Shown piece by piece: positions 17,610 through 26,837 of a stretch of 64,000 nucleotides of DNA. Under the pieces are notes generated by a model. The model made no database searches. It worked only from the letters and a program-made list of their open reading frames with translations, and was not told where the DNA came from. The stretch is from contig NZ_KB890768.1 in the NCBI RefSeq assembly GCF_000373265.1, forward strand, positions 88,663-152,662, written 5' to 3'. Each line of letters begins with the position of its first letter. Positions within the stretch are counted from its first letter, which is position 1. Source of the DNA: Pontibacter roseus DSM 17521. GTDB taxonomy: Bacteria > Bacteroidota > Bacteroidia > Cytophagales > Hymenobacteraceae. A program made the translations under genes and the position numbers.

Positions 17610-18255
17610 TGTTTCAAGCTAGCCCTCCACGCGAATACCAACAGACGAAATTGTCATTCCGACGGAAGGATGAATCTCATGCGCTTCCGGCCGCACATCC
17701 AGCGCCAGCGCAGATGCAGCTTTAAGTGAGGACACTTGCGAAGAAAAAAGAAAATCGCCAGGTGCAAAATAGTCTGCATGCCTCACCGCAGGTTCCCGCT
17801 GCGCTCGCACCAGCGGTGGGCAGCGGTGGGCAGATTCCTACTATTGTCGGAATGACAGAGGAGCATGTTGCCTTCAGGTATAGGTTTAGGTGCTACTGGG
17901 TCCAACCACCCCTGCCCCTCCTTATCCAAGGAGGGGAGTCTGCCACTACAGGTGGTCAGGTATAGGCATTGTAGCAGCTGGTAAAGGCTGCTGACAGGTA
18001 TAGTAGACATACTTGTAACCTCCGCCACGGAGCGAAGATATCAGCCAGGTGCACTACATGGCGCTCCACTGTCCGAGCGGTCTGCGAGTGGGGGTAGGGG
18101 CCCTCGAGAAAGGAGCGCCTTGATTTTTTTGCTTGCTTTGGGGGTAGGCCCCCTCGATTTTCATCAAGGAAAAAAGTAAGGCCCGCCCGGCCAGGGCAAG
18201 TTACAGAGCAATTCAGCGGGCAAGCCTCAAAGACAGTAGCTATGCAAGCACCTAC
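17610..18255. other. Repeat-rich noncoding stretch
   Basis: No gene is supported here. It holds a distant inverted repeat TTGTCATTCCGAC (17651-17663) against GTCGGAATGACA (17846-17857); a tandem AGCGGTGGGC pair near 17812-17831; a 9-bp hairpin CCCCTCCTT/AAGGAGGGG at 17915-17936; several AGGTATAG words; and two copies of TGGGGGTAGG..CCCTCGA at 18089-18107 and 18139-18157. It looks like a nest of small dispersed repeats. Confidence 0.65.
18089..18157. repeat. Direct repeat pair, 19 bases, 2 mismatches
   Basis: TGGGGGTAGGGGCCCTCGA at 18089-18107 and TGGGGGTAGGCCCCCTCGA at 18139-18157, 50 bases apart. Both are followed by AAGG/CAAGG-containing sequence. Confidence 0.7.
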
Positions 18256-19254
18256 CTAACTAACCTTCACCACAATCTTCCCGAACTGCTTACCCGCCTC
18301 CATGTACCGCATGGCCTGCTCCGTCTCCTCCAGCGGGAAAACGATATCCACCACAGGCTTCACCTGCTTCTCCCGCACAAACTCCATCATCAACCTGAAA
18401 TCCTCGTTGGTACCCATCGTGCTGCCGTGTATGGCCAATTGCTTCCAGAATACCTCGGCCGGGTTGATTTGACCAATCATGCCAGTAGTACCGCCGTAGA
18501 TGCCGATGCGGCCACCAGGGTTAGCGAGCTTCACCAGCTGCACAAAGCCTTCACCGGCCGCACCGTCTATGCTCACGTCAAAGCCACCTGCCTTCACCTT
18601 CAGCTCTTTGCCCCAGTTTTCCTGTTTGTAATTGATGCCTCCTGTTGCGCCGAGGGCCTTGGCTTTCTCTATTTTCTCGTCAGAGCCTGAAGTCACCCAT
18701 ACCTCGGCACCGGCTGCCACTGCAAACTGCACCGCCAGCAAGGCAACGCCTCCTCCAGCCCCGGTAACCAGCACACGCTCCCCAGCCTGCAGCCCGCACT
18801 TCGTGAACATAGCCCGGAAAGCCGTCACGCCGGCCAGCGGAAGCGCGGCGGCCTCTTCAAAACTCAGGTGCTCCGGTTTGCGGTGCAGGTTGGAGGCCAG
18901 CACCTTCACATACTCAGCAAAAGTCCCGTCCTGTGGCATACCCAGCACTTTGTACTCCTTGCTGTGGGCGCGCGGGTTGTCTCCCCAGTCAGTAGATGGG
19001 TCCAGCACGACCTCCTGGCCTATCCAACTTGCGTCCACACCTTCCCCCACTTCCGTCACGACGCCGGCACCGTCAGAACCCAGGATAGCGGGGTATTCCT
19101 TCGTGAAATAGCGGCCATACTGTATCCAGACGTCGCGGTGGTTGAGGGCGGCGGCTTTGACCTGCACAAGGGCTTCTCCGGGACCAGGGGTGGGCTTCTC
19201 TTTTTCTATCAGCACGAAGGGACTGTTGATGTTCTCAAGGTATATGGCTCGCAT
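18256..19254 (-). CDS. Zinc-binding/quinone oxidoreductase-type alcohol dehydrogenase (MDR family)
   Basis: 332 residues of the medium-chain dehydrogenase/reductase family. The N-terminal GroES-like domain has LNHRDVWIQYG, and GSDGAGVVTEVGEGV where zinc enzymes have GHE. The NAD(P)-binding domain has GAGGGVALLAVQFA, then TSGSDEK and the INYKQENW strand. The catalytic-zinc ligands of classical ADHs are not all evident, so an NADPH:quinone-type reductase acting on reactive carbonyls is the likelier role. It is transcribed alone and diverges from the GNAT gene. Confidence 0.87.
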   Translation of the reverse strand: MRAIYLENINSPFVLIEKEKPTPGPGEALVQVKAAALNHRDVWIQYGRYFTKEYPAILGSDGAGVVTEVGEGVDASWIGQEVVLDPSTDWGDNPRAHSKEYKVLGMPQDGTFAEYVKVLASNLHRKPEHLSFEEAAALPLAGVTAFRAMFTKCGLQAGERVLVTGAGGGVALLAVQFAVAAGAEVWVTSGSDEKIEKAKALGATGGINYKQENWGKELKVKAGGFDVSIDGAAGEGFVQLVKLANPGGRIGIYGGTTGMIGQINPAEVFWKQLAIHGSTMGTNEDFRLMMEFVREKQVKPVVDIVFPLEETEQAMRYMEAGKQFGKIVVKVS

Positions 19255-19394
19255 TTTTCAGTAGTTTAGGGTATAAGGTATACCTACAAAGATAAGCTAT
19301 CTGCCGGAACCTGAAAGGCGCAGCAGCCACGGTATTGGCAATTGTTGGGGTAGCCTTTTATCTTCGCGGACGCAGCCATACGTACAGCTACACC

Positions 19395-19898
19395 ATGAAC
19401 ACGACCTATACCATTCGCGAAGCGACTTACGCTGACATTGCCACCATCCATCGGCTCGCCTCTGCCATATGGGAACCAACCTACAGCCCTATACTCACCC
19501 AAGAGCAGATTGCCTATATGTTCCAAATCATCTATACCACAGAGGCGCTGCAACAGCAGATGGAGGAAGGCCAGACGTTTCTTTTGCTTTACAGTGATTC
19601 AGAGCCGCTTGGATTTGCAGCATACTCTCTGAAAGACGGACAAGAGCAGGTATACAAACTGAACAAAATATACCTGTTGCCCGCCCGGCAGGGCGAAGGA
19701 CTAGGAAAGCGGCTCCTGGAGGCGGTGGAGGAAAGGGTTGCTGCACTAGGTGCCCTTTTCCTGGATTTGAATGTGAACCGCCACAACAAGGCAAAGGCGT
19801 TTTATGAGCGTTGTGGCTATCAGGTACACCAGGAGGAAGACATTGCCATTGGCCCGTATTGGATGAACGACTACGTGATGCGGAAGAAACTGGCATAA
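19395..19898 (+). CDS. GNAT-family N-acetyltransferase
   Basis: 167 residues from ATG 19395, chosen because the aligned GNAT fold begins at YTIREATYADIATIHRL. Motif A, the acetyl-CoA pyrophosphate loop, is seen in IYLLPARQGEGLGKRLL. Motif B is in LDLNVNRHNKAKAFYERCGY. Substrate unknown. Upstream, TATCTTCG at 19359-19366 with TTG at 19335-19337 could be a near-consensus promoter. A 30-base palindrome terminator follows directly. Confidence 0.88.
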   Translation: MNTTYTIREATYADIATIHRLASAIWEPTYSPILTQEQIAYMFQIIYTTEALQQQMEEGQTFLLLYSDSEPLGFAAYSLKDGQEQVYKLNKIYLLPARQGEGLGKRLLEAVEERVAALGALFLDLNVNRHNKAKAFYERCGYQVHQEEDIAIGPYWMNDYVMRKKLA

Positions 19899-19900
19899 AA

Positions 19901-19930
19901 AAAGAGGGCAGCTGCGCAGCTGCCCTCTTT
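19901..19930. terminator. Bidirectional palindromic terminator
   Basis: A perfect 30-base palindrome (AAAGAGGGCAGCTGC and its reverse complement) between the convergent GNAT and subtilase genes, with an A-run before and T-run at the end. Confidence 0.85.
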
Positions 19931-19949
19931 CACTTACCTTAAACTACTA

Positions 19950-21170
19950 TTACAAATGCGCAATTGGGTCTGGGTTACCATCTGGGTCACCAATCACATT
20001 GCCATCGGTCCTGATGGCGCCATGCAGCAACAGACCAGCCACGTGCGGAGACGCCATAGAAGTACCGCTGATGGTGTTATAGGCACCGCCTTTCCAGGTA
20101 GACTTAATGCTGGATCCTGGCGCGCAGTAATCTACTGGCGGGTTGCCATAGTTTGAATAGCTAGCCCATCTGTCACCAGTGCCCATGGCCGATACCGTGT
20201 AGATGTTGGCATGGTTGGCACCAGCCGGTGAAGAATTCTCGGCATGCGTAGACTCGTTACCAGCAGCAAGTGCGAATTTGATGCCTTTGCTGGCAGCAGC
20301 TATCACAGCGTCGTCAAGCGCCTTCGAAATTGGTCCGCCCAAGCTCATGTTGGCCACGTCACCAGACTTGCCATTGGCCGCCACGTAGTCCACACCAGCT
20401 ATTACGCCAGAGTAGGAGCCGCTGCCGCGGGAGTCAAGTACTTTCACGGCTACCACGCTGGCGTCATAGGCAACACCAATCACACCAATCGTGTTGTTCT
20501 TGGCGGCGATGGTACCCGCAACGTGCGTACCGTGTCCGTTTCCGTCGTTCGCATCGCTTGCGTCTCTACCTGAGGTAAAGAACGTTCTGCTGCGAGCAAC
20601 GTCCACGTTCAGGTCAGGGTGTGTCAGGTCAATGCCAGAGTCAATCACCCAGGCAGTCTTGCCTGCACCGCTTGCATAGCCTACGCGTGCTATACCGTAA
20701 GGTATCTCCTGAGCAGCAGACCCGCCACCGCCAGTACCTGGCTTGGCCAGCATCACGATTCTATCAGGCTCCACATATGCCACACGGGAGTCACGGCGAA
20801 GCGCTTCCACCTCCGCATCTGTCAGCTTGGCCGCCATACCTACAATGGCTTTGCCGTAAGCCTGCTCAATGGTAGCATTGGCTATCCCGTTGGCAGCAAG
20901 TATCTCCTGGCCTATGGCGCGCACCATTTCTACACGCTCTGCATACGTGGCAGTGCCATCCAGACGCTGATTGCCGTCTTTCTTAAATACAACAATGAAT
21001 TGACCTTTGATAATTGCACCATTCTGGTCAGCGGCTTGTAATTCCTCTGTCGGATTCGCAGGATCTGGTGTATCGCTATCGCAGGAGGTAAAGGTACATG
21101 CAGCTGTTGAAAGGGCTGCGCCAAACAATACAGAGCGTAGGATGCTCTTCACGTGTAAGGTGTTTTTCAT
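19950..21170 (-). CDS. Subtilisin-like serine protease (S8) with I9 propeptide
   Basis: 406 residues. An N-terminal signal with Cys25/Cys30 (AACTFTSC) suggests a lipoprotein. Residues about 55-140 form an inhibitor-I9 type propeptide (GQFIVVFK .. AYVEPDRIV). A Gly-rich linker leads to the S8 domain with Asp177 (WVIDSGID), His213 (GHGTHVAG), Asn305 (AAGNES) and Ser371 (GTSMASPH), so it should be active after autoprocessing. It ends shortly after the last catalytic helix with GDPDGNPDPIAHL and has no C-terminal sorting domain. Outer-surface or periplasmic proteolysis is likely. Confidence 0.92.
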   Translation of the reverse strand: MKNTLHVKSILRSVLFGAALSTAACTFTSCDSDTPDPANPTEELQAADQNGAIIKGQFIVVFKKDGNQRLDGTATYAERVEMVRAIGQEILAANGIANATIEQAYGKAIVGMAAKLTDAEVEALRRDSRVAYVEPDRIVMLAKPGTGGGGSAAQEIPYGIARVGYASGAGKTAWVIDSGIDLTHPDLNVDVARSRTFFTSGRDASDANDGNGHGTHVAGTIAAKNNTIGVIGVAYDASVVAVKVLDSRGSGSYSGVIAGVDYVAANGKSGDVANMSLGGPISKALDDAVIAAASKGIKFALAAGNESTHAENSSPAGANHANIYTVSAMGTGDRWASYSNYGNPPVDYCAPGSSIKSTWKGGAYNTISGTSMASPHVAGLLLHGAIRTDGNVIGDPDGNPDPIAHL

Positions 21171-21588
21171 ACTTGGTGAGATGTAAGGTTAGTTAATAAT
21201 TAAGACAAAAAATAAGGTTAGTAATTTCTAAGGTACTGATATGGATTCATATAAACAAAAGTTAATATAACTTTTTTCTATATATGCAGCTGTGGCAGCG
21301 GCTGGCATATGCTATGCCATCTTGTGTTATAACATTGAAAAGGAAGGCGCTCCTAGCAGGACTTCAAGTGTATTTGAATAGGCGCGTTCCTCGTATAGCC
21401 TCTTAAAGAAATAGAACCTTTGGCATGGGATACTTTATACGCCGCCCCTCCTATTAAGTATTGCCCATTTTTGGTTTTATAGATAAAATGCAATTACTAT
21501 TTCAGCGATAAAGTTCGCTCCTGCCGCCCCTGTTTGCGTATCTACCATACATTTTATATATTAAACAGCAAGCATATAAACCACAGAT
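21171..21588. other. AT-rich spacer between subtilase and cyclophilin genes
   Basis: 418 bases between divergent genes, markedly AT-rich. It must hold both promoters, but I see no box good enough to assign, and no hairpin or small gene. Confidence 0.5.
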
Positions 21589-22356
21589 ATGAAAACTACG
21601 ATACGTGCATTTTCTTTGAAACATATTATCCGCCTGATGGTCTGCCTGTTGGTCCTTGGCTCCTGCCAAACCCAGACCGAGGAAGAGGCTACCAGCGAGG
21701 CCGCTGAGGTATCAGGTGAAGCCACACTGGAGCCGCTCACCCCTGAGAACGCGGTGGAGGTACTCACTGCTTTCGAGAAGGAAAACCCTGACAGCCTCGC
21801 CCTCATCAGCACCCGCCACGGCGACATCAAGGTGCGCCTCTACAAGGATACGCCCCTGCACCGCGCCAACTTCGTGCGCCTCACCAAAGCCGGATTTTAC
21901 GACCAGGGCGAGTTTTACAGGGTGGTGAAGGGCTTTGCCGTGCAGGGCGGCGACTCCGATAACCGCACTCTGAAGCAGGGCCCCTACAAGATTCCGCAGG
22001 AGTTCAACCCCAAGTATGTCCACAAGCGAGGCGCCCTGGCCATGGCCCGCTATGGTGATGAGCGCAACCCCGACAAAGAGTCCTCTTCCCACAACTTCTA
22101 CATCGTGTTGGGAGAGCCTTTGTCCGCCAATGAACTCCGGGCCTATGAAGCCAAGAATAAGCACACCTACACACCTGAGCAGGTGAAAGCCTATGAAACC
22201 CTGGGCGGCGAACCAAGCCTGGACATGCAGTACACTGTGTTTGGAGAGGTGGTAGAAGGTATGGACGTGGTGGAGAAAATCGCAGAAGAACCGGTAGATG
22301 CCCAGAAGTGGCCTCGGACCATTGTGCCGCACAAAATCAAAATAGTAAGCCAATAG
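21589..22356 (+). CDS. Cyclophilin-type peptidyl-prolyl isomerase, lipoprotein
   Basis: 255 residues. The signal ends in the lipobox VLGSC (Cys26), followed by an acidic linker, so the enzyme is anchored in the envelope. The cyclophilin domain starts near residue 77 (LALISTRHGDIKVRLYKDTP) and contains FYRVVKGFAVQGGD, SHNFYIVLGEPL and YTVFGEVVEGMDVV. An insertion of about 40 residues between FYIVLGE and the last strands is typical of Bacteroidota homologues. It would accelerate proline isomerisation in exported proteins. Confidence 0.9.
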   Translation: MKTTIRAFSLKHIIRLMVCLLVLGSCQTQTEEEATSEAAEVSGEATLEPLTPENAVEVLTAFEKENPDSLALISTRHGDIKVRLYKDTPLHRANFVRLTKAGFYDQGEFYRVVKGFAVQGGDSDNRTLKQGPYKIPQEFNPKYVHKRGALAMARYGDERNPDKESSSHNFYIVLGEPLSANELRAYEAKNKHTYTPEQVKAYETLGGEPSLDMQYTVFGEVVEGMDVVEKIAEEPVDAQKWPRTIVPHKIKIVSQ

Positions 22357-22378
22357 TAGCTACACGAGCCTGCGTCAT

Positions 22379-22420
22379 AACGAGAAGGGCGCTGCCATAA
22401 CGCAGCGCCCTTCTCGTTTT
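22379..22420 (+). terminator. Terminator of the cyclophilin gene
   Basis: A 15-bp GC-rich stem CGAGAAGGGCGCTGC/GCAGCGCCCTTCTCG (extended by AA/TT) with a 6-base loop and a TTTT tail. Confidence 0.88.
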
Positions 22421-22495
22421 CCTATACCTGACAGCAATCTTGCTTCTTCCATTTCGCTATACCACTTCAGGAGCCGTACGGAGGTATAACGAGAC

Positions 22496-23185
22496 TCACT
22501 GCTTTCTCAGGAGCCATTGGTACAGCCCCATCAGACGCTCTTGCGCTAGCCCAAGCCTGTAGAGGCTGTAAATCAGGAAGTAGTATCCCTGCAGTTTGTA
22601 AATGCCATACTGCCTGTACTTCCGGGCCGAGGTCTTCACGCAATCAGGGAGTACGGCAAAAGGCGCGACTCTTTTCAGTCTGCCAATGATTTCCTGGTCC
22701 TCCAACAGCAGACAGTTCTCCTGGAAACCTCCCACTTGCCAAAAGGTGTCCCGCCGCACAAACAGGCTCTGGTCCCCGAAGCGCAGCGCATCCACATCAA
22801 AGCGGGTGAACCAGGCGTTGGCTCTCAGAAACCAGTGCGGTTCGTCGAAGGCAAGCCGGTAACATCCGCTGCCAATGCCCCTTCGAACAGCTCCTTCCAG
22901 TTGCTCCACAAAGCCGGCAGGCGGATAGGTGTCGGCGTGCAGGAAGTAGAGAATGTCGCCAGCCGCTATACCTGCCCCCTCGTTCATCTGTGCCGCCCTG
23001 CCCTTCCTGGCGCAGCGCAGGACATGCGCCCCGGCTGCCTGCGCTTCGTCATGGGTGTTGTCCGTGCTGCCGCCATCGGCTACAATAACCTCTAGCGCAC
23101 CGGGTTTTGCCTGCTCGTGCAGAAAAGAGACCAGCGCCCCTATACCTGATGCCTCGTTCCATGTGGGGATGACCACACTCACCAT
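22496..23185 (-). CDS. Family 2 glycosyltransferase (TIGR04283-like)
   Basis: 229 residues with the GT2 fold: VSVVIPTWNEASGIG at the N-terminus, VADGGSTDNT, and the metal-binding HADT in YFLHADTYPP. It resembles the TIGR04283 subfamily of glycosyltransferases, some of which are linked to arsenosugar synthesis. The C-terminal YGIYKLQGYYFLIYSLYRLG stretch is an amphipathic, membrane-facing tail. No arsenic genes are nearby, so the acceptor is unknown. It is divergent from the MtfA-like peptidase. Confidence 0.85.
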   Translation of the reverse strand: MVSVVIPTWNEASGIGALVSFLHEQAKPGALEVIVADGGSTDNTHDEAQAAGAHVLRCARKGRAAQMNEGAGIAAGDILYFLHADTYPPAGFVEQLEGAVRRGIGSGCYRLAFDEPHWFLRANAWFTRFDVDALRFGDQSLFVRRDTFWQVGGFQENCLLLEDQEIIGRLKRVAPFAVLPDCVKTSARKYRQYGIYKLQGYYFLIYSLYRLGLAQERLMGLYQWLLRKQ

Positions 23186-23250
23186 ATCTCAATGAATATC
23201 ATTTCCATTCCTAGACCTTGCCTATGGTTTCCTAATGCTGCGCGAATGAC

Positions 23251-23258
23251 TACCTTTG
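23251..23258 (+). promoter_or_regulatory. Candidate minus-7 box TACCTTTG
   Basis: A perfect TAnnTTTG box ending 17 bases before ATG 23276, which favours that start over the earlier in-frame ATGs at 23192 and 23246. TTTC at 23228-23231 is a possible minus-33 element. Confidence 0.55.
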
Positions 23259-23275
23259 GTACGACAACCGCCGCT

Positions 23276-24121
23276 ATGCTCCGCCACTTCAAGTTCATCA
23301 TCCTGCTCATCCTGGTTGTGCTCGCGCTATCAGACGACGTGTCGTTGCAACAGCTGCTCCTGGCGTCGTTGGCGCTTTTCGGCATCGACTATATTTTCCT
23401 TACCCGTAAGAAAGCCGCCGCACTCACGGCACAGCAACACGAGACGCCGGAGGAAATCAAAGCGGCGTTGCGCCTGTCTGGCACCCGCTATTACCATACC
23501 CTTAACGAAGGGCAGCGGCAACTGTTCGAGGACCTGGTGGTCAACTTTATTCAGCATAAACGCTTTATTGCCAGAGGCGAAGGCATGCAGGTGAGCACGC
23601 ACATGAAGGTACAGGTCGCCGCCTGCGCCGTGCAGCTCACCTTCGGGCTACAGGAGCTGCATTTCGCCCATTTCCGCACCATCCTGCTATACCCTGACCG
23701 CTACTACTCCACCATCTACAAGCAGTACCACTGTGGCGAGGTCAACATGAAAGGCTACATCGTGCTGTCGTGGCGCGACTTCGAGGCGGGAAACCAGAAC
23801 CCGCAGGACGGCCTGAACCTGGGCCTGCACGAGATGGCACATGCGCTGCACCTGGAGAACGACATCCGCAACGAAGAATACGACTTCCTGAACCGGGAAT
23901 ACCTGAACAGCTGGACGCACCTGTCAGAACGGGAGCGAACCCGGATGCAGGTGGAGAAGAGTGTGTTCCGAAGACTCAGCGCCGCCCCGGATGCACATGA
24001 GTTTTTCGCGGTGGCCGTGGAGCTGTTCTTTGAGTTGCCTCAGTTGCTGGCACAGGAGCACCCGGAAATCTATACCTCCCTAGCCAGGCTCCTGAACCAG
24101 TACCCGGCCAAACAGGTCTAA
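23276..24121 (+). CDS. MtfA-like zinc-dependent peptidase (M90)
   Basis: 281 residues from ATG 23276; the upstream in-frame ATGs lie before or within the promoter box. The first ~40 residues include a hydrophobic segment (FIILLILVVLALSDD), so the protein is probably membrane anchored. The catalytic motif LGLHEMAHALHLEN matches the HExxH of MtfA-like peptidases, and the later DAHEFFAVAVELFFE helix carries the third-ligand glutamates. E. coli MtfA acts on Mlc and sugar uptake; that link cannot be transferred here. Confidence 0.87.
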   Translation: MLRHFKFIILLILVVLALSDDVSLQQLLLASLALFGIDYIFLTRKKAAALTAQQHETPEEIKAALRLSGTRYYHTLNEGQRQLFEDLVVNFIQHKRFIARGEGMQVSTHMKVQVAACAVQLTFGLQELHFAHFRTILLYPDRYYSTIYKQYHCGEVNMKGYIVLSWRDFEAGNQNPQDGLNLGLHEMAHALHLENDIRNEEYDFLNREYLNSWTHLSERERTRMQVEKSVFRRLSAAPDAHEFFAVAVELFFELPQLLAQEHPEIYTSLARLLNQYPAKQV

Positions 24122-24156
24122 CTGCTATACCCTAGCTTCAAGGAACTGCCATAAAA

Positions 24157-24191
24157 AAAGCAGCCCCGACCTTAGTGGCCGGGGCTGCTTT
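24157..24191. terminator. Bidirectional terminator
   Basis: A 12-bp stem AAAGCAGCCCCG/CGGGGCTGCTTT with an 11-base loop between convergent genes ending at 24121 and 24214; preceded by an A-run. Confidence 0.85.
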
Positions 24192-24213
24192 CTGATTTCA
24201 AATCACGTTTAGG

Positions 24214-26685
24214 TTACTGCACCTTGCGGTTTTTCACGTAGGTGTTCAGCCAGGTATCCATCTCCCACAGCATGTGCAGGATAGATTCCTTGGCGCTGTA
24301 ACCGTGGCTTTCGTGGGGCAGGAACACCAGGCGCGTGGTGGCGCCGTGGCCTTTTAAGGCGTTGTAGAAACGCTCGCTCTGCACCGGGAAGGTACCCGAG
24401 TTATTGTCGGCCTCACCGTGGAGGAGCAGAATAGGCGTTTTTACTTTATGAGCGGCAGAGAACGGGGACATACGGTTGTATACCTCCGGCGCCTGCCAAT
24501 AGGTGCGTTCCTCCTGCTGGAAACCAAATGGCGTGAGCGTGCGGTTGTAGGCACCACTGCGTGCTATACCTGCAGCAAACAAATCAGAATGCGCCAGCAG
24601 GTTGCCTGTCATGAACGCGCCGTAAGAGTGGCCGCCTACCGCGATGCGCTTGCGGTCTGCTACGCCCATCTCCACCACTTTATCGATAGCCGCCTCAGCG
24701 CTTGCTACCAGTTGCTCCACATAAGTATCATTTGGCTGCGTGTCGCCCTCCCCTACAATCGGGAAGTCGGTTCTATCCAATACGGCGTAGCCCTGCGTCA
24801 CCCAGAACAGCGGTGAGCCGGAGCTGATGCGCGTAAACTCATAGGGTGAGCTCTTCACCTGCCCGGCAGCGGCGGCATTCTTGAACTCACGCGGGTAGGC
24901 CCACATCAGCATCGGGAGCGGTCCATTTTCCTTTTTGTAGTCCTTTGGCAGGTATAGCACCGCCGTCAGTTTCACGCCATCTTTCCGGTCGTACTGCAGC
25001 ATCTCCTTCTGCACGCCCTGCAACTGTGGGTATGGGTGCGGGAAGTTGGTCACCTGCGTCATCTTCTTCTTGTTCAGGTCACGCACGATGTAGTTGGGCA
25101 CGTCGTTCTCCGACTCTCTTCTGGTGATGATGCGCTTGTTGTTCAGGTCGATGATGTCCACCGGGCGCTCGTAGAATGGCGCTTCGGAGCGAAACAGAAT
25201 TTTGGCCTTCTTCGACTTCAGGTTGAACTCGCTCAGGAACGGACGGTTACCCTCCGGCGAGCCGCCTTCGCTGATCATGTAGAGGTTGTCGCCTTTCTTG
25301 TCGGTCAGCAGCACGCTGCGGCCATACTGATTCTTGGTATAGACAGGGCTGCCCGGGTCGTTATACCCATCTTCATAGGAGCGTTCAATCAGCACTGTGC
25401 CTGCTTTGGATGGCTTGGACGCGTCTACCAGCACGACACGCTCGGTGCGGGTCTTCCAGAGGCGCTCGTTCACCAGAGCCAGGTTGTTGTTGCCCCATTG
25501 CATACCTCGGAAGCGGTACTTGGTGCCGGCCAGCTTGGCTGGTTTACCCGAGAAAGGTGCATCGAGGGTGAACACGATATCGCGCTCCTTTACCTCTTTG
25601 CTGGCGTCGCCGCCGTCCTGCGCCTCCACCCAGTACAATGTAGCTGGTTTGTCAGGGCGCCAGTTGTAGCTGCGGGGGCCTTTGGCCACGTTGTCGAAAC
25701 CAATCGGAATATCTTCGGCCAATGGCAGTTGAGCCAGTTGCTTCAGCACTTTGCCGTCGCGGCTCCATACCTCCACGTTGTAGGGGAAGTAGTAATGCGG
25801 CACCAAGTAGGAATAGGGCTTTTGGATGGTCTCCACCAGCAGGTACTGCCCGTCCGGCGACACATCCATGCTTTTGATGATGCCCGCCTGCCCGATGTTC
25901 TGCTGCTGGCCGTCCAGTGACACCACCTTCAACTGGGTCTGCATATAGTAATCGAACAGCTGATCGTCGTGGCGGTTCTTGAGCAAATCCTGGTAGGTGC
26001 GGCTTGGGTTCGCCTTGCCGATGTTTTGCTGGATGTTCGGTCCGGCTGGCACCAAGTTAGCTTTCGGCATCTCGCCGCGCTTCTCATCCACAAACTTCAC
26101 CAGCAGGCTCTTGCTATCTGACATCCACGAAAACGGGCGGCCGCTGTAGGCATCGTTCAATGTGGCTTCGGTCAGCTTCTTCGCCTGCCTGTCGGCTATA
26201 CCTGCCACCCACAGTTCTATACCTTGAGCGGTGGTCACGGTGAAGGCCAGCTGCTTCTCGTCCGGCGACCAGGTCACATAGGATATCTGCGCGTTCTGCG
26301 GAAGCCCGTTCAGCTGGAACTCCTGCCCGCCGTTCACCTGCTTCAGCTTGATGTTGTTGATGAAGGCGGCGCGGCTTTGGCCGTTTGTGGCAGGGTTTAT
26401 GCGAAGACCAGCCAAGCGACTTTCGGGCTGCGCCAGCTCTTCTATGCTCGGGTAACCGGCCCGCTCCAGCAGGAGCATCCAATCCCCTTTCGAGTTGATG
26501 CTCACGCCCGGTGTGGAGGGCGCATCAATGATAGACGCGATGGCTTCGGGTGGGCGCTGGTAGCCAATGTTGACGTCTTTTCCGCCTTGGGCAAAGACCA
26601 CCGGAGCCGGAGAGCCACCCAATAGCAGCAGCCCGAGCAGCGCCGTGGCCAGCCGCCTGGTTGTTTTAGTGGAGTTCAAGTGCAT
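24214..26685 (-). CDS. Exported S9-family peptidase (glutamyl endopeptidase/S9D-like)
   Basis: 823 residues with a signal peptide ending PAPVVFAQ|GG. A long beta-propeller region is followed by a C-terminal alpha/beta hydrolase domain with GGHSYGAFM (Ser nucleophile), HGEADNNSG (acid) and HESHGYSAKES (His). The overall size and the last motif resemble the S9D group that includes plant glutamyl endopeptidases, so cleavage of peptides in the periplasm is likely; specificity is inferred. It is a separate gene from the S9A enzyme at 15324. Confidence 0.9.
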   Translation of the reverse strand: MHLNSTKTTRRLATALLGLLLLGGSPAPVVFAQGGKDVNIGYQRPPEAIASIIDAPSTPGVSINSKGDWMLLLERAGYPSIEELAQPESRLAGLRINPATNGQSRAAFINNIKLKQVNGGQEFQLNGLPQNAQISYVTWSPDEKQLAFTVTTAQGIELWVAGIADRQAKKLTEATLNDAYSGRPFSWMSDSKSLLVKFVDEKRGEMPKANLVPAGPNIQQNIGKANPSRTYQDLLKNRHDDQLFDYYMQTQLKVVSLDGQQQNIGQAGIIKSMDVSPDGQYLLVETIQKPYSYLVPHYYFPYNVEVWSRDGKVLKQLAQLPLAEDIPIGFDNVAKGPRSYNWRPDKPATLYWVEAQDGGDASKEVKERDIVFTLDAPFSGKPAKLAGTKYRFRGMQWGNNNLALVNERLWKTRTERVVLVDASKPSKAGTVLIERSYEDGYNDPGSPVYTKNQYGRSVLLTDKKGDNLYMISEGGSPEGNRPFLSEFNLKSKKAKILFRSEAPFYERPVDIIDLNNKRIITRRESENDVPNYIVRDLNKKKMTQVTNFPHPYPQLQGVQKEMLQYDRKDGVKLTAVLYLPKDYKKENGPLPMLMWAYPREFKNAAAAGQVKSSPYEFTRISSGSPLFWVTQGYAVLDRTDFPIVGEGDTQPNDTYVEQLVASAEAAIDKVVEMGVADRKRIAVGGHSYGAFMTGNLLAHSDLFAAGIARSGAYNRTLTPFGFQQEERTYWQAPEVYNRMSPFSAAHKVKTPILLLHGEADNNSGTFPVQSERFYNALKGHGATTRLVFLPHESHGYSAKESILHMLWEMDTWLNTYVKNRKVQ

Positions 26686-26837
26686 TTCGTTTACGGTTAG
26701 ATAGGTTAGATGTGGGGTTAGACAGTGCGTGCGGGTGAAGGTTTAACCGGTATCAATAGCCTCTGCGCTTGCCTGTGCAGGCTAAATTCCTTCTTGAAGC
26801 TTAATATATCTAATTATATCGTTAACTTAATACTGAT

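Noticed and set aside
17726..17965. 79-codon frame in the repeat-rich spacer
   Set aside because: It runs across inverted and tandem DNA repeats and a hairpin; no protein-like composition.
23192..23275. Longer N-terminus for the MtfA-like peptidase
   Set aside because: It would place the promoter box TACCTTTG inside the coding sequence and adds unconserved residues.
25036..25920. 294-codon open frame antisense to the S9D-like peptidase
   Set aside because: Val/His-rich shadow inside a well-supported gene.
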